A program made the translations under genes and the position numbers. Shown piece after piece: positions 44,878 through 56,859 of a DNA stretch of 64,000 bases (positions within the stretch are counted from its first letter, which is position 1; the number at the start of each line of letters is the position of its first letter). A model generated the notes under the pieces. The model worked only from the letters and a program-made list of their open reading frames with translations. It was not told the DNA's origin and did not search any database. The stretch is taken from NCBI RefSeq assembly GCF_002116695.1, contig NZ_CP020477.1, positions 310,001 through 374,000 on the forward strand, read 5' to 3'. This stretch comes from Acidianus manzaensis. Its GTDB lineage: Archaea > Thermoproteota > Thermoprotei_A > Sulfolobales > Sulfolobaceae.

Positions 44878-45975
44878 CTATTTTTCTATGACTTTTCTTA
44901 TATTTTTATCATATGGAGGATATATTATACCTTTTTCAGTAATTATTCCAGAAACATATTTAGGAGGAGTCACATCAAATACAGGATTATAAACTTTTAC
45001 ACCTGGCGGAGCTATTGGAACACCTCTTACTGTTCTAACTTCATCTGGATCTCTTTCCTCAATAACAATATCATTTACTGTATTCTTCAAATCAAAAGTC
45101 GACATAGGAGCTAAGGCATAAAAAGGAATACCTAATTCATGAGCAATCACAGCTTCCTTGAATGTCCCTATTTTATTATATACATGACCGTCCGAAAGAA
45201 TTCTATCTGCTCCTACCATTACGCTATTTACCATATTTTTATACATAACTAATCCTACTGTAGTATCTGAAATTAACGTGACTGGTATACCTTCTGTCAT
45301 AAGTTCATATACTGTAAGCCTACTACCTTGTAACCAAGGCCTAGTTTCAGGAGCAATAACAGAAACTTTAATTCCTAAAGCTTGAGCAACCTTTACTGGA
45401 GCTAATGCAGTGCCTAATCCAGTACCTGTAGCTAATCCTCCAGCATTACATTGCGTTAAAACTGTATCTCCATCATTAATTTTTTCTAAACCATAAATTC
45501 CCATTTGCAACTCAGCATCTAATTCCTCATCAAATATTTTCTTTGCTTCAGACTTAAGTAAATCTATTAATTCCTTCACGTTCTTAACTTCACCATTATT
45601 TATTGCCTCATTGGCTTTAGTTAACATATTTGATGTTGCCCAAGATAGATTTACTGCCGTGGGTCTAGCTTTATCTAACACTTTCTTTGCATTATTTAAA
45701 GACTTTATTGCTTCGTCTAAGGTAGAAATAGAAGAAGAAGTTAATGCGGTAACCATACCGTAAGCGGCTGTAATTCCTATAGCAGGGGCTCCTCTTACTT
45801 TCATAAGTTTTATGGAAGAAGCAATTTCTTCAGGTGTTTTCAAGTTAACGTAAGTAGTTTCAAAAGGTAAAGCTGACTGATCAAGTAACGTTAAAACATT
45901 ATTATCATTATCCCAGATAATTGGTTTTAATTTAGGCTTGTACATTTGCTTTAGCTCGGCAAGAGAAACTTTCAT
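44878..45975 (-). CDS. mtnA: S-methyl-5-thioribose-1-phosphate isomerase (aIF2B-like family)
   Basis: Sugar-phosphate isomerase of 365 residues. Family motifs are [20 protein letters not shown] with the catalytic cysteine, [12 protein letters not shown] and GADRI. It converts methylthioribose 1-phosphate to methylthioribulose 1-phosphate in methionine salvage. Related ribose-1,5-bisphosphate isomerases exist in archaea, but the full-length N-terminal domain and motifs favour MtnA. No other salvage genes are adjacent. Confidence 0.88.
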   Translation of the reverse strand: MKVSLAELKQMYKPKLKPIIWDNDNNVLTLLDQSALPFETTYVNLKTPEEIASSIKLMKVRGAPAIGITAAYGMVTALTSSSISTLDEAIKSLNNAKKVLDKARPTAVNLSWATSNMLTKANEAINNGEVKNVKELIDLLKSEAKKIFDEELDAELQMGIYGLEKINDGDTVLTQCNAGGLATGTGLGTALAPVKVAQALGIKVSVIAPETRPWLQGSRLTVYELMTEGIPVTLISDTTVGLVMYKNMVNSVMVGADRILSDGHVYNKIGTFKEAVIAHELGIPFYALAPMSTFDLKNTVNDIVIEERDPDEVRTVRGVPIAPPGVKVYNPVFDVTPPKYVSGIITEKGIIYPPYDKNIRKVIEK

Positions 45976-46345
45976 AGCATTTATTACTTAAAATAAAAAT
46001 AAAAATCCTTTTGAACCTTACATACCTATATACAACTCTCATTAGATAACAAATGAAGTTAGCCTAGGAATATTTTAGATAATAATTGAGTACATTACTT
46101 TCTAATTAGATATTATAGGGAATTACAATTTTATAACATAATCAAAATTTTATATAAATAGTAACTCTTCCCTTAAGGCAAAGTTGATAAAGGACTTTTT
46201 CAGATTCTATTTAGTGCTAGTGATTTTTCTAAGAAAGAATAAATTCCAGTTATACAGGAATTTGTATAAACTATTTTAAAAAGTTAATATCATTTAAAAC
46301 TTTTATTTAATATAATATCTGTTTTTTACTTTTGTCTTATTAAGC
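45976..46345. other. Intergenic region with one hairpin
   Basis: About 370 AT-rich bases without a usable reading frame. The only structure noticed is an inverted repeat at 46241-46263 (AAATTCC, nine-base loop, GGAATTT). The right end holds the 3' flank of the ABC accessory gene. Confidence 0.35.
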
Positions 46346-46876
46346 TCATAAGAAGTTAAATCTCTCCAAAATTGTTAAGGCTAATCCTAAAATTAATAAT
46401 ATAGCACCAATAATTTGTGTTATAGTTTTGTTTTCTACTATATTCATTTTATAAATGGTTAAATGAACATATACTGGATATGTTAAATTATGCGTAGTAA
46501 TGTATGTAGTCTGATTTATAACTTTTTGAACAGTTACATTACCGCAGGGCAAAGTTTCTGTTTCATTCACAATTTTTCTAGTTTTTATAAAATATCCTTC
46601 TTCGTAAGTTTTAAACTTGTAACTTCCATGAGAAAGAATTAGTGTATATGGAGCTTTTACGATGTAATTATTTCCATCATGAGATATAATAACATATGCT
46701 GAAACATTAGTGGCGTTTTCGATTATATTAATGTATGCTCTTGCTGTAGTAGGTACATTAATTTCTAATGGTTTACTAGTTAAAGTGAAAGTATTGTCAA
46801 CATGCGTATTAATACTAAGTATTCCTAAGGATAATATTGCTATGCCTATGGCTAAAATAAATCCTCCAATTTTCAT
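46346..46876 (-). CDS. Exported-domain accessory protein of an ABC transporter
   Basis: Protein of 176 residues: an N-terminal hydrophobic helix (about 1-23), an outer domain rich in Asn and Thr with many glycosylation-type sequons (for example NVS, NET, NVT, NQT), and a C-terminal membrane helix. Its start overlaps the permease stop by four bases, so it belongs to the ABC unit. No family recognised. It could bind or present the substrate outside. Confidence 0.6.
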   Translation of the reverse strand: MKIGGFILAIGIAILSLGILSINTHVDNTFTLTSKPLEINVPTTARAYINIIENATNVSAYVIISHDGNNYIVKAPYTLILSHGSYKFKTYEEGYFIKTRKIVNETETLPCGNVTVQKVINQTTYITTHNLTYPVYVHLTIYKMNIVENKTITQIIGAILLILGLALTILERFNFL

Positions 46877-47613
46877 ACTTCTATCACCTTAAACCTTATA
46901 TAGCTAATTATAACGAATATTAAACTTAAAATTCCATCTATTATGATTCCAGATAATATTTCTGGTGTAAAATTCTTTCCTAAAGAGTCCTCAATCCATA
47001 GTACATATGGATTAGCGAATGATGTAAAATAAGTCATAAAGTAATTATGGTATAGGATATCATAGTAACTTAATATTCCTCCAAATAAGAAAATTATACC
47101 TGAAGAAAATAATGATACTAGCGTAGCTATTCCTGAACTTTTTAGGATTAAGGTTAATAGCATAATGAAATTTTCGATGAAGAAGAATCCTGATACAAAT
47201 GTTAGTATCAAAAGTGATGGTATTTTAATTCCAGAAAGAAATATATATATTTCTAGTGTAATTAACCAAAAAAGCAAAGGAAATATAATGTCTGAAATAT
47301 AAATATAAATGAATAGTTTTTCTCTCTTTATAGGCATAGTTAAAAACGATATAATACTTCCTCTAGAAATATGATCGCCAGTTACAAAAATTATATTTCT
47401 TAATGATAATGCGAAAGCAAGAGTTTCAGATACGCTTATTATTGGTATAAAAGACAATACTAATCCTAATAATTGGAAATATCCTCTTTCATAAAATGCA
47501 GAAATGAATATATTTGAAATTAGCATTGTAGGTATAACTAGTTCTAATGTAGGTTCTCTATATCTTTCTTTAAATATCACATTAAAAATTTGAAAGTCTC
47601 TTGAACGCATCAT
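46873..47613 (-). CDS. ABC-2 type transporter permease
   Basis: Membrane protein of 246 residues with about six helices, the size and layout of single-domain ABC-2 permeases. It overlaps the ATPase gene by 32 bases and the accessory gene by four, indicating tightly coupled translation. Probably an exporter of an unknown substrate, with the upstream-encoded ATPase as motor. Confidence 0.75.
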   Translation of the reverse strand: MMRSRDFQIFNVIFKERYREPTLELVIPTMLISNIFISAFYERGYFQLLGLVLSFIPIISVSETLAFALSLRNIIFVTGDHISRGSIISFLTMPIKREKLFIYIYISDIIFPLLFWLITLEIYIFLSGIKIPSLLILTFVSGFFFIENFIMLLTLILKSSGIATLVSLFSSGIIFLFGGILSYYDILYHNYFMTYFTSFANPYVLWIEDSLGKNFTPEILSGIIIDGILSLIFVIISYIRFKVIEV

Positions 47614-48427
47614 CTAACGATGACCTCCTGATATTAAGTATTTCAATACCTTTATCATCTAGTTTGTCTACTATTTCTCTTAAATCTCCTATAGTTTTTA
47701 TGTATCCTCCTTCTATCTTCCCATTACCTAGAATTTTTAGCGCTAATTCTGGCTTATCTACAAGAATATAAATTTCTTCATTTTTTGTCTCTAACGCTTC
47801 ATTAATTCTCCCACTAAATGTTATTCTTCCATCATTGATAAAGACTACATGAGATATTATCTTTTCTAACTCAGAAAGTATATGAGAAGAAATAAAAAAT
47901 GTTACTCCTCTTTTATTCAGTCTTTTTACTTCCTCATAAAATTCTAATCTAGCATTAGGGTCTAAATTTGCAGTAGGTTCGTCTGCTATTATTAACTCTG
48001 GCTCTTTAATTAACGCTGATATTAACTGTACTCTTTGCATTAATCCAGATGATAGCTGAGACAGTTTCTTTTTTAAATGGGGAGTAAGTTTAAATTCTTC
48101 TATCAAATCTCTAATATCTTTACCGTAAATTCTGGCTATATCATTCAAATACTCTTCAACAGTATTCTCTTGAGGATATGTTAATGTAGTAAATATTATT
48201 GACATTTTTTCATATACTTTCGGATTATTCCATGGATCTTCTCCGAATACTTTGACGTTTCCCGACGTTTTTCTTAATAAGCCAGAAATTATTTTTATTG
48301 TAGTAGTCTTTCCTGCACCGTTAGGTCCTATAAATCCAGTTATCGATTTATCAATTACCTCAAAGCTTACTCCTTTTAAGACTTGCTTTTTATTGAATTC
48401 TTTCGTCAAGTTTTCTATAAGAATCAT
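47582..48427 (-). CDS. ABC transporter ATP-binding protein
   Basis: ABC ATPase of 281 residues with Walker [11 protein letters not shown], signature [11 protein letters not shown] and Walker [13 protein letters not shown], DrrA/CcmA-like with a short C-terminal domain. The frame extends to 48484, but the domain begins at ATG 48427 ([11 protein letters not shown]), with a TATA-like ATAAAATA about 28 bases before it. First gene of the three-gene exporter unit. Confidence 0.88.
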   Translation of the reverse strand: MILIENLTKEFNKKQVLKGVSFEVIDKSITGFIGPNGAGKTTTIKIISGLLRKTSGNVKVFGEDPWNNPKVYEKMSIIFTTLTYPQENTVEEYLNDIARIYGKDIRDLIEEFKLTPHLKKKLSQLSSGLMQRVQLISALIKEPELIIADEPTANLDPNARLEFYEEVKRLNKRGVTFFISSHILSELEKIISHVVFINDGRITFSGRINEALETKNEEIYILVDKPELALKILGNGKIEGGYIKTIGDLREIVDKLDDKGIEILNIRRSSLDDAFKRLSNF

Positions 48428-48577
48428 TATTAATAAGAGATGTATAACTATTATTTTATCTTTTTTCATTACATATATTCTCATTAGTTTGAAAATATAT
48501 TAGTTTTTATTCTTATATATAGAGAAAATGATGGCAAATTTTAAAGCTTATTTAATCGATTTTCCTTAATAATTATA

Positions 48578-49009
48578 ATGGGTCTAATAGATCTAGAGAA
48601 AGAAAAGATAAATAATATTGCCTTCTTTTTAAAAGGCTTTATGACTGACCATGAAAGATTTGAAACAATAGAAGATATTTTTACATTTATAGATAGGATA
48701 AACAAAAAGAAAATAGAATCTATTGAAAATATAAAAAAATGGGAAAAATGGAAATTAAAACTCTTATTAAAGAGATTAAAATTTATTTCCAACTCATTTA
48801 GAAAAGAGAAAAAGTTGAAAAATAGCTTAGAATCTAAATTTAAGATAAAAATAACTCGTATTTTGGAATATGAGCAAGATAAGTACGTAATATTCTATGA
48901 ACTTAATAACAAAAATCTAGTAGTTTCTGGTTCAGCTAGGCAAATAAAGGAGAAATTAAATGAAGAATTAAAGCGAAAAAGGAAAGAAAAGAATCTTATT
49001 AATAGCTAA
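48578..49009 (+). CDS. Lys-rich coiled protein of unknown function
   Basis: Protein of 143 residues, very rich in Lys and Glu, helical with a short beta segment (DKYVIFYELNNKNLVVSG). A TATA-like box (CTTATTTAAT) lies about 26 bases before the ATG. It may bind nucleic acid because of its charge. No family recognised. Followed 16 bases later by another small gene on the same strand. Confidence 0.55.
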   Translation: MGLIDLEKEKINNIAFFLKGFMTDHERFETIEDIFTFIDRINKKKIESIENIKKWEKWKLKLLLKRLKFISNSFRKEKKLKNSLESKFKIKITRILEYEQDKYVIFYELNNKNLVVSGSARQIKEKLNEELKRKRKEKNLINS

Positions 49010-49025
49010 AAGATAATATATAATA

Positions 49026-49313
49026 ATGTCGTGGAATTTTAAGTCGAATAAAATAAACAAAAATTATAATAATATAATGTGCAGTATAGACGAGATAGTT
49101 TCATCCAATTCTGTTCAGAATATTAGGCAAAAATATAATATTTCACAGCAGAGTATACATAAATTTGTTACAGAATATTTAATAAAAATATATGTAGAAA
49201 AGAAACTAACTGAAGAAGAAGTTTTAACTAAATTTGAATTTCCAGAAGAAGCAAAAAGGGAACTTGCTAACGAAGTAAAAATGCAAATAAAAGAGAGAAA
49301 TATTCAGAGCTAA
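49026..49313 (+). CDS. Small helical protein with HTH-like segment
   Basis: Protein of 95 residues. The middle part (VQNIRQKYNISQQSIHKFVTEYL) has the pattern of a helix-turn-helix, and the C-terminus is a charged helix. It is cotranscribed with the preceding Lys-rich gene. A role as a small DNA-binding protein is tentative. Confidence 0.5.
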   Translation: MSWNFKSNKINKNYNNIMCSIDEIVSSNSVQNIRQKYNISQQSIHKFVTEYLIKIYVEKKLTEEEVLTKFEFPEEAKRELANEVKMQIKERNIQS

Positions 49314-49393
49314 ACAAAATATTTTAGTAGATTTTATTTTGAAATTCTAAAATTTATGTCAGAGCTTTTAAATCTTAGTTTAACTATTTATTT

Positions 49394-50191
49394 ATGAAAA
49401 TAGCTAAGGATATCGAAGTTCTACCGGGTAGTCCTAATACACTAGTATACGATAATAGAGTAGTTATAGATCAAGGTGGGAAAAACAGTAGTGTCAATAT
49501 AAACGCAGAAACGCAATTAGCTACTCATGGTCACATGGATCATATTGCAGGTTTATTTAAGCAGGCTAAAATAAAGTATTTACCAAAAGAAGACTATTGG
49601 AGTTTAAACATTATTGGGAGAAGAATGATGACATATGGCTTTAGTTCCAAGAATTCCAATTTATTTACTTATGATTTAATAAAAGATAATCTTACAGACT
49701 CGTTTAATGATTCAGAAATTGAAAAAATATCTTTACCTGGCCATACTCCAGGTCATACAGTGTATATTATTCAAGGAACAATATATTGTGGAGATGCATT
49801 TTTTGGTCAAAAAGTCTTAGAGCATTTTGTTTTTCCATTTTATGTAGATTTTTGGAATGCGATGGATAGTTTAGAAAAATTGAAAGAAATAGCTAAAGGT
49901 TTAGATAATATAATCATTTCACATGGTCCAGTTTTTCCAAAAAAGAAGATGCTTGAATTAATAGATTATAACTTATCATATGCACAAAAACTAGTCTCAG
50001 AAATAAAGGACTTAATAAAGGAAAAAGAGATGACTGCAGAAGAAATTGTCATTAGAATCATGGAAAATAGAGGCAAAGACGAAATAGATCCTACATCTGT
50101 TTTACTTAATGAAATAACTGCTAAATCAATATTATCTCAAATAGCAGAAGCTAAAATAAATAAAGAAAAAGGAATTGTGTTTACGACTTAG
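49394..50191 (+). CDS. Metallo-beta-lactamase fold hydrolase
   Basis: MBL-fold hydrolase of 265 residues. The metal motif [10 protein letters not shown], a second His in PGHTPGHT, the bridging Asp in YCGDAFFG and a final His in ISHGPVF make a complete binuclear site. A C-terminal helical extension (about 190-265) follows, as in some thioesterase-like MBL proteins. The substrate is unknown; glyoxalase-II-like or acyl-CoA hydrolase activity is possible. A TATA-like CTTTTAAATC lies 25 bases before the ATG. Confidence 0.83.
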   Translation: MKIAKDIEVLPGSPNTLVYDNRVVIDQGGKNSSVNINAETQLATHGHMDHIAGLFKQAKIKYLPKEDYWSLNIIGRRMMTYGFSSKNSNLFTYDLIKDNLTDSFNDSEIEKISLPGHTPGHTVYIIQGTIYCGDAFFGQKVLEHFVFPFYVDFWNAMDSLEKLKEIAKGLDNIIISHGPVFPKKKMLELIDYNLSYAQKLVSEIKDLIKEKEMTAEEIVIRIMENRGKDEIDPTSVLLNEITAKSILSQIAEAKINKEKGIVFTT

Positions 50192-51500
50192 CTGGAATAC
50201 CAGGTTTTACTAATCTTTCCAAGTTAAGTATTTTATCAATTTCTTCATCTTTAAATCCTAGCTCCTTTAAGGCATCTCGTATCGACATTCCTTTAACTAG
50301 CATCTTACCAATTTGAGAAGCTTTATCGTAGCCAACTATAGGTGAGATTACAGTAATTAATGAAGGACTACTTTCAGCGTACCTTTTCATCTTTTCTACA
50401 TTTGGTTTCATTCCATTTATTACTAGTGCACTAAATTTATTTAATGCCTCAGATAATAATGATATTTGTGTAACTATATTATATCCTACTAAAGGAACTC
50501 CCATTGCTAATTCAAATTCTCCTAACATTGAAGCGAACTGATTAGCATGATCCAGCCCTACTACTTGAGCTGATATTAGTAAAGAAGATTCAACAGTTAC
50601 AGGATTAGTTTTTCCAGGCATTATACTGCTTCCTGCAATTTCTTCCTGAGTAGGAATATCAATTTCGCCTATTGAAGTAAATGGACCAGAAAACATAAGT
50701 CTGAAATCTTGCCCAACTCTATATAATTCTACTGCAATGTTTCTTAAAACTCCACTTAGAAGTAATAAATCTGTTAAAAATCTCATTGATCTAAATTTAT
50801 TTGAAGTTTTAAAACCTAGACCAGTTATTTCATTGATTTCAGTTATTACAGTATCAGAAAATCTAGGATCAGCATTCAATCCAGTGCCAACTGCAGTACC
50901 TCCTAATGGCAATTCCTTAACATACTCAATAACGTTATTAATCTCTTCACGTTCATGATAAAACGCATCGTAATATGCTGAAAGTTCTTGGCCTAAAGTA
51001 ATGGGTAATGCGTCACGTAAATGGGTTCTTCCAGATTTTATTATATTCATATACTCATTAGATTTTGAATTAAGAGAAGATAAAATAGTGTCAATTGATG
51101 GGATTAATGATTCAAAAGTAGAGGACACGGCTGCGATTCTTATTGCTGTAGGAACAGTATCGTTAGAGGATTGTGACATATTTACGTGATCATTAGGATG
51201 TACTGTTTTTCCTAAAATTTGTGTAGCTCTTTCAGCTATTATTTCGTTAATATTCATGTTAAGACCAGTACCTGAACCTGTCTGGAATACATCTAGAACT
51301 ACTTTATCATCATGATTCCCTAAAATGACTTCGTTTGCAGCTTGTTCTATTGCATTTTCTATATCTTTATCCAAAAGTCCTAGTTTCATATTTGCTCTTG
51401 CACATGCTAGTTTTACTACACCCATAGCCCAGATTAATTTCCTTGGAAATCTAGTTCCAGTATTCATAAACAGTTTTGGAGCAGTTTCTGTGTATTTCAT
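50181..51500 (-). CDS. fumC: Class II fumarate hydratase
   Basis: Fumarase/aspartase superfamily protein of 439 residues. Motifs are [16 protein letters not shown], the substrate loop [17 protein letters not shown] and the flexible active-site loop [12 protein letters not shown]. It hydrates fumarate to malate in the TCA cycle and in the CO2-fixation scheme of Sulfolobales. It overlaps the convergent MBL gene by 11 bases. Confidence 0.92.
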   Translation of the reverse strand: MKYTETAPKLFMNTGTRFPRKLIWAMGVVKLACARANMKLGLLDKDIENAIEQAANEVILGNHDDKVVLDVFQTGSGTGLNMNINEIIAERATQILGKTVHPNDHVNMSQSSNDTVPTAIRIAAVSSTFESLIPSIDTILSSLNSKSNEYMNIIKSGRTHLRDALPITLGQELSAYYDAFYHEREEINNVIEYVKELPLGGTAVGTGLNADPRFSDTVITEINEITGLGFKTSNKFRSMRFLTDLLLLSGVLRNIAVELYRVGQDFRLMFSGPFTSIGEIDIPTQEEIAGSSIMPGKTNPVTVESSLLISAQVVGLDHANQFASMLGEFELAMGVPLVGYNIVTQISLLSEALNKFSALVINGMKPNVEKMKRYAESSPSLITVISPIVGYDKASQIGKMLVKGMSIRDALKELGFKDEEIDKILNLERLVKPGIPAKS

Positions 51501-51607
51501 AAAGATATTCTATAATGGAGATTTAAAAATCTACAAACTATCTCTATGGAGGGTATCAAATCGTATTAACTCTAGCATAGTTAGCAAAATGTATTAACTA
51601 ATTCAAA

Positions 51608-52765
51608 TTATCCTTTATGAAATTTATAAAAGTTCTTATTAACTTGAGATTTTTCACCAGAACGTACTTGATTATAAATGTATAAGAAGATTACTACACC
51701 TATGATGCTAGAAGATAAAACAAATAAGTTAGCTAACCTTTCGCCGTATAAGAATAGAATACTATACATGACACTACCTAAGAATCCAGATACTGCTTTT
51801 CCAGTATATAAAATTCCATTATTTACAGTTGAATATTTTGTTCCAAATACTATTCCAGAAACATTAAAATAGAGTGTTATTATAGATCCTCCTAATAAGC
51901 CTATCATAACTACAGATGGTATAATTAAATTCATAAAAAGAAGGAAAGAACTAAACGACAACAAAATATTTACAAGAAGAGTAGTTTTTATCACTCCTAA
52001 CCTATCTGCTATATAACCGAAAAATGGTCTACCAGATCCGCTTAGAACAGGAAAGATAGAAATTAATGCGTATAATTCAGTAGTAGGTATTTCAGATTTT
52101 TTACCAATAACAAAAAGTGAAGATGAGATAACCAATAAAGGAAGAACTACTGTAACATAAGATGCATATATTAGCCAAAATTTTAATGAAATTATAGCTT
52201 CTTTGGGAGATTTTCCACTTTCCTGCATAGGATATTTAGCAAAACTCAAAAGAATAGGAAGAAGAATAAATTCCATTATTCCAATAATAAGAGTTATATC
52301 TCTAAAATTTCTAGACATAAGAATAAAAGGGTCAGCTACTGCAGAACCTAATCCAAAACCTAATGATACAAGCCCAGTAGCTAAAGCTGTTCCGCGTTTG
52401 AACCATTTTACAGCTAGATTTACTGCAATACCATAAAGTATGCCCTCTCCAATACTACCTAAAGACCAAAACACATAAAAGAATAATATGGATGGAGAAA
52501 AAGAAGTTCCTAAAAAACCTATTGCAGACAGAAAAGATGCTATAATTCCAATATTTCTAGGACCTAATTTGTCAGCAAAATTACCTCCTATTGGTTGAAA
52601 AGTTGATGAAAATATGTTAAATAATGTAAAGCCTATAGCAATTTCCACCAAACCTACTTTAAATCCTTCTTCAAAAAGTGGCTCAAAAGCGTTCCATGAG
52701 TATTGATAAAGAGAATTAAAGCACATCACTATAAAGCCTATAGCAACATAGCTCTCTTTTCGCAT
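51608..52765 (-). CDS. MFS transporter, oxalate/formate antiporter-like
   Basis: Transporter of 385 residues with 12 helices. The pattern [12 protein letters not shown] after helix 2 and [19 protein letters not shown] around helix 4/5 are typical of the OFA (monocarboxylate/oxalate-formate) subgroup. Likely carries a small organic acid, the identity unknown. It lies 107 bases upstream of fumC's start on the minus strand and is separately promoted or weakly linked. Confidence 0.8.
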   Translation of the reverse strand: MRKESYVAIGFIVMCFNSLYQYSWNAFEPLFEEGFKVGLVEIAIGFTLFNIFSSTFQPIGGNFADKLGPRNIGIIASFLSAIGFLGTSFSPSILFFYVFWSLGSIGEGILYGIAVNLAVKWFKRGTALATGLVSLGFGLGSAVADPFILMSRNFRDITLIIGIMEFILLPILLSFAKYPMQESGKSPKEAIISLKFWLIYASYVTVVLPLLVISSSLFVIGKKSEIPTTELYALISIFPVLSGSGRPFFGYIADRLGVIKTTLLVNILLSFSSFLLFMNLIIPSVVMIGLLGGSIITLYFNVSGIVFGTKYSTVNNGILYTGKAVSGFLGSVMYSILFLYGERLANLFVLSSSIIGVVIFLYIYNQVRSGEKSQVNKNFYKFHKG

Positions 52766-52845
52766 AATATAGAATAGCCTAATATATCATTTATTAATAT
52801 TACTTTCAACTAAGTCATTCTTTATTTAAATCTCTTGCAAAAAAT

Positions 52846-53109
52846 ATGTATGCTTATCCAATAATGGAAACACATAAAGAAAAATTTGATAAATATCTAT
52901 TTGCAATTGATAGTCAAGAAAATCCCTTAAATACTTATATAGTAATTGTAACAATAAGTGAAAAAAGAACAATAGCCACATGCAGCTGTAAAGGTTATGC
53001 GATTAGAGGATATTGTAAACACATAGACCTAGCGTTAAGAAAAATCAAACAATATAGACTAAGTAGAATACCTTCTCCAAATTGTAATATTACCCTTCTT
53101 AATTCTTAA
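52846..53109 (+). CDS. SWIM zinc-finger protein
   Basis: Protein of 87 residues with one SWIM finger: C46 and C48 in ATCSCKG, then C57 and H59 in GYCKHI. SWIM fingers bind nucleic acid or protein; archaeal single-finger members are linked to recombination in some lineages. Its 3' end overlaps the convergent DUF504 gene by 51 bases, more than usual. A TATA-like box (TTTATTTAAA) lies about 20 bases before the ATG. Confidence 0.75.
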   Translation: MYAYPIMETHKEKFDKYLFAIDSQENPLNTYIVIVTISEKRTIATCSCKGYAIRGYCKHIDLALRKIKQYRLSRIPSPNCNITLLNS

Positions 53110-53298
53110 AACTCTATGTAAAGGTATTATTGTCTCATTATATAAATAAATATAATTATTATCAACTCTCTGGATATCTTTAAATGGTATTTCAACCTCA
53201 TTCACAAATCTATCCCTAATCACAAGTTGAAAATCTTCTTTCCTGTCCTTATACTTCCAAATAATCATATTAATCGCTTCCTTTATCTTCATTAGCAC
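53059..53298 (-). CDS. DUF504 / RNA repair domain protein
   Basis: Protein of 79 residues matching the DUF504 (MJ1316-like, proposed RNA repair) family: MKIKEAINMIIWKY start, IRDRFVNEVEIPFKDIQ, and the conserved end IPLHRVLRIKKGNITIWRR. The start may be ATG 53298 or 53292. Family members are often fused or next to RNA ligase or poly(A) polymerase-type enzymes, but none is seen here. The protein is probably an RNA-binding or nucleotidyl-group factor. Confidence 0.78.
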   Translation of the reverse strand: MLMKIKEAINMIIWKYKDRKEDFQLVIRDRFVNEVEIPFKDIQRVDNNYIYLYNETIIPLHRVLRIKKGNITIWRRYST

Positions 53299-53358
53299 AC
53301 CTTTTATATTCTGTTATTTTTATGAATTAGAATCATCTTAAAAAAAGTATTTAGATAA

Positions 53359-56004
53359 TTATCTATGTCTGAATTTTTTCGTATATACAATAAACCCTAT
53401 TATAATAAGGAATATAGCTAGAAGTAAATAGTCTAAAGGACTAATGGTTTCCTCTGATCTGATATCTATAGGCTTATTCACAGTTACAGTTTCGCCATTG
53501 AATACATGAACATTGCCTATCCATCTTACTAAGAAAAATGGTGTAGTAAATATTTCTATAGTAATTTTCTCACCTTTATCTACCCATTCAGTGTTACCAT
53601 TTATTTTAACTAAATATTGAGTAATATATAGAGGTTTGATAATTTCACTAGAATTTACCAATATATTAGCAGTAGAATTTAAAATATACCTCTCATTATT
53701 TGATATCTGAATAATTGAAGGCAAAGTAATATATTCGCCATCTCTTACATATTTCTCAATTGAACCATTTGGAAGTATAATTTTTTCAAGATACTTTAAT
53801 GAATATATTGGAGTATAATTAATAGATTTATCAACAATCAACATTAAAGGAGACTTTAAAGTAAATAATTCTTTTGTCAAATTAATTATTCTAGGCAATA
53901 TTATCTTTGTGCCATTATTAAACCAACCAACAATAGTACCATTAGGCAAACTAAGAGAAACATAATACTGCAAAACATAAGGAACAACAAAACTAACCGA
54001 TTTATGAATTATATAAATATTAGATATATTAATTAAATATCTATCAGTAGGGGAAATATTGATAATAGTAGGCAATATTATCTTTGTGCCATTATTAAAC
54101 CAACCAACAATAGTACCATTAGGCAAACTAAGAGAAACATAATACTGCAAAACATAAGGAACAACAAAACTAACCGGACCTTTTATAATCAATTCCGATG
54201 AACCATTCAACACATACCTTTCAGCAGAAGAGACATTGATAAATTTAGGAAATGAAACTACAGAACCATTATTAAACCAATCTTGTATATGCTTATTTGG
54301 ATAATATATACTTACAAGATACTGCAAAACATATCTAGGAGAAATTATCATTGGAGAAACTACCGCGACTAAAGAAGAACTATTCAACACATACCTTTCA
54401 GCAGAAGAAATATTGATAAATTTTGGTAAAACAATGCTAGTACTATTCCTAATCCATCCAGAAAATGTGCAATTAGGATAGTTAATAGTAACAAAATCAT
54501 AAACTGAATAGTAAGGAACGATAGAAATAGTTTCAAACCAGAAATTATTTGGCTGAATTGTATAGCCATTATTAATTACCTTTGATATTCCATCCTCATT
54601 AAGTATTATATCATCAAGAGTATAATTTAATGTATTATTCTCTTTCATAATATATTTTGATATATTAACTGTGAAAGATGAAGTTGTATAAAATACCTTA
54701 CCACTTTCGTTAACAAATGTAAATCCTGGTATAATTGGATTAAACTTATTTGTCAAGAATCCTTGAAGAGAATTGCCAGACTTAACAATAGCCTGGCCAT
54801 TTTTAATTTCAGTATGAATATTTCCTGCAGTTTCTAGAGAATTTAACCCATATGACATTATACTTGGAAAAGCAACCCACTTATCGTTACTATCATACAT
54901 CAAACTAAGTTTAGCATTAAGTGAAGTGAAAATTGCCTCACTATTAGGATAATATCCTCCAAAAACCAATTCAACATCATAAGGATTTAAACTGCCAGTA
55001 AAATTAGGCCTTACAACTATGTTAGCTGATTCAACTTCAGGACATTTCACAAACACAGTATCATAGTAATTTACTGTTGGAGGAACCAAATTACTTGATT
55101 GAATTATGATATAGCCAAACCTAATATAGACTCCTTTTCCGTGTACTATAGAAATGTTATCTACTAAATAACCAGCTAATGGAACAGAATACGGAGTATC
55201 GGAATAATAGGAAGGTTCATATGAATAATACGTTCTAGAGTTATAGGTATTAATATTTCCATTACCCGAAATACTAATGTTAGCTAAATATGAAGAAAAA
55301 TTCCATATTTCATCAGTAGGAGAGTAATAATGCAAACCAGTGTTAAAAAGGATTACATTTTGAAGCCATAATTCCTCCTTTTCATATCCATTTATCTGCA
55401 AAACTGCATTCATCTGAAGTGACGCTAGATCACCCTTAACTTGCAAAGAAGATATATTAAAATATCCTAAAATTGCAGATGTCTTTATACTATAAGTAGA
55501 AAGATGATCAGAATAATTGTAAAATCCATATGATGCTATACCAGTAGAAACAGAACTTCTATCAGAATAGAAAAGTGAATAAAAATCTAAACTACCTATA
55601 TATAATTTGATTTCACTTGAATTTATATTAACTGCGTGATTAATTGCAATTACATATTCACCTTTTGGTAAAGGAATATAATAAGTTCCAGTAGAAACAG
55701 GTATAACATATTCGGCATCGCACGAGCCACCTAACACCCAATAGTCAAACTGCGTAGGGGTAAATACTGAAAGAATATATGTAGAAGAAAAATTACTTTC
55801 TACAATTAACTGTTGGCTAGCGCCAATATTCACATATCTATAAAGAATAGGAAACCAAATGTAAGGAGCTTTAGTATAAGGATACGGAGCTAATGGTAAT
55901 TGTCGTTGTAAAACATGATTTGAATTGAACCCATTATTAATAAATGCAATAGAAGGAAGAATGAGCAAAGTTATGAGCACTAGAATTCCTACTAACTTTA
56001 ACAT
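53359..56004 (-). CDS. Thermopsin family (A5) protease with C-terminal repeats and membrane anchor
   Basis: Secreted protein of 881 residues. Residues 1-20 form a signal helix. The thermopsin domain (about 40-470) shows SVSTGIASYGFYNYS, TSAILGYFNISSL and LWLQNVILFNT, the family core; the catalytic acidic residues are not assigned. Then follow about six repeats of 58-59 residues (pattern QYxVxxxxPNGTIxxWxNNGTxIxLPxxIxIS) and a C-terminal membrane helix (YLLLAIFLIIIGFIVYT) with a basic tail. The many NxS/T sites fit heavy surface glycosylation. It is an acid protease presumably standing off the cell on the repeat stalk. The frame is intact. Confidence 0.85.
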   Translation of the reverse strand: MLKLVGILVLITLLILPSIAFINNGFNSNHVLQRQLPLAPYPYTKAPYIWFPILYRYVNIGASQQLIVESNFSSTYILSVFTPTQFDYWVLGGSCDAEYVIPVSTGTYYIPLPKGEYVIAINHAVNINSSEIKLYIGSLDFYSLFYSDRSSVSTGIASYGFYNYSDHLSTYSIKTSAILGYFNISSLQVKGDLASLQMNAVLQINGYEKEELWLQNVILFNTGLHYYSPTDEIWNFSSYLANISISGNGNINTYNSRTYYSYEPSYYSDTPYSVPLAGYLVDNISIVHGKGVYIRFGYIIIQSSNLVPPTVNYYDTVFVKCPEVESANIVVRPNFTGSLNPYDVELVFGGYYPNSEAIFTSLNAKLSLMYDSNDKWVAFPSIMSYGLNSLETAGNIHTEIKNGQAIVKSGNSLQGFLTNKFNPIIPGFTFVNESGKVFYTTSSFTVNISKYIMKENNTLNYTLDDIILNEDGISKVINNGYTIQPNNFWFETISIVPYYSVYDFVTINYPNCTFSGWIRNSTSIVLPKFINISSAERYVLNSSSLVAVVSPMIISPRYVLQYLVSIYYPNKHIQDWFNNGSVVSFPKFINVSSAERYVLNGSSELIIKGPVSFVVPYVLQYYVSLSLPNGTIVGWFNNGTKIILPTIINISPTDRYLINISNIYIIHKSVSFVVPYVLQYYVSLSLPNGTIVGWFNNGTKIILPRIINLTKELFTLKSPLMLIVDKSINYTPIYSLKYLEKIILPNGSIEKYVRDGEYITLPSIIQISNNERYILNSTANILVNSSEIIKPLYITQYLVKINGNTEWVDKGEKITIEIFTTPFFLVRWIGNVHVFNGETVTVNKPIDIRSEETISPLDYLLLAIFLIIIGFIVYTKKFRHR
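53892..53999 (-). repeat. 108-base perfect direct repeat, copy 1
   Basis: Identical over 108 bases to 54069-54176, at a period of 177 bases (59 codons), inside the stalk repeats of the thermopsin gene. Silent positions are identical too, whereas the other stalk repeats differ widely, so this pair was recently duplicated or converted. Confidence 0.9.
54069..54176 (-). repeat. 108-base perfect direct repeat, copy 2
   Basis: Second copy of the repeat at 53892-53999. Unequal recombination between the copies would delete or add exactly one 59-residue unit in frame. Confidence 0.9.
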
Positions 56005-56847
<843 letters not shown>

Positions 56848-56859
56848 ATATAGTCAGTT

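Noticed and set aside
44848..45114. Plus-strand frame of 88 codons at the end of mtnA
   Set aside because: Antisense to a well-supported MtnA C-terminus; the product is Tyr/Ile/Asn-rich with no family pattern.
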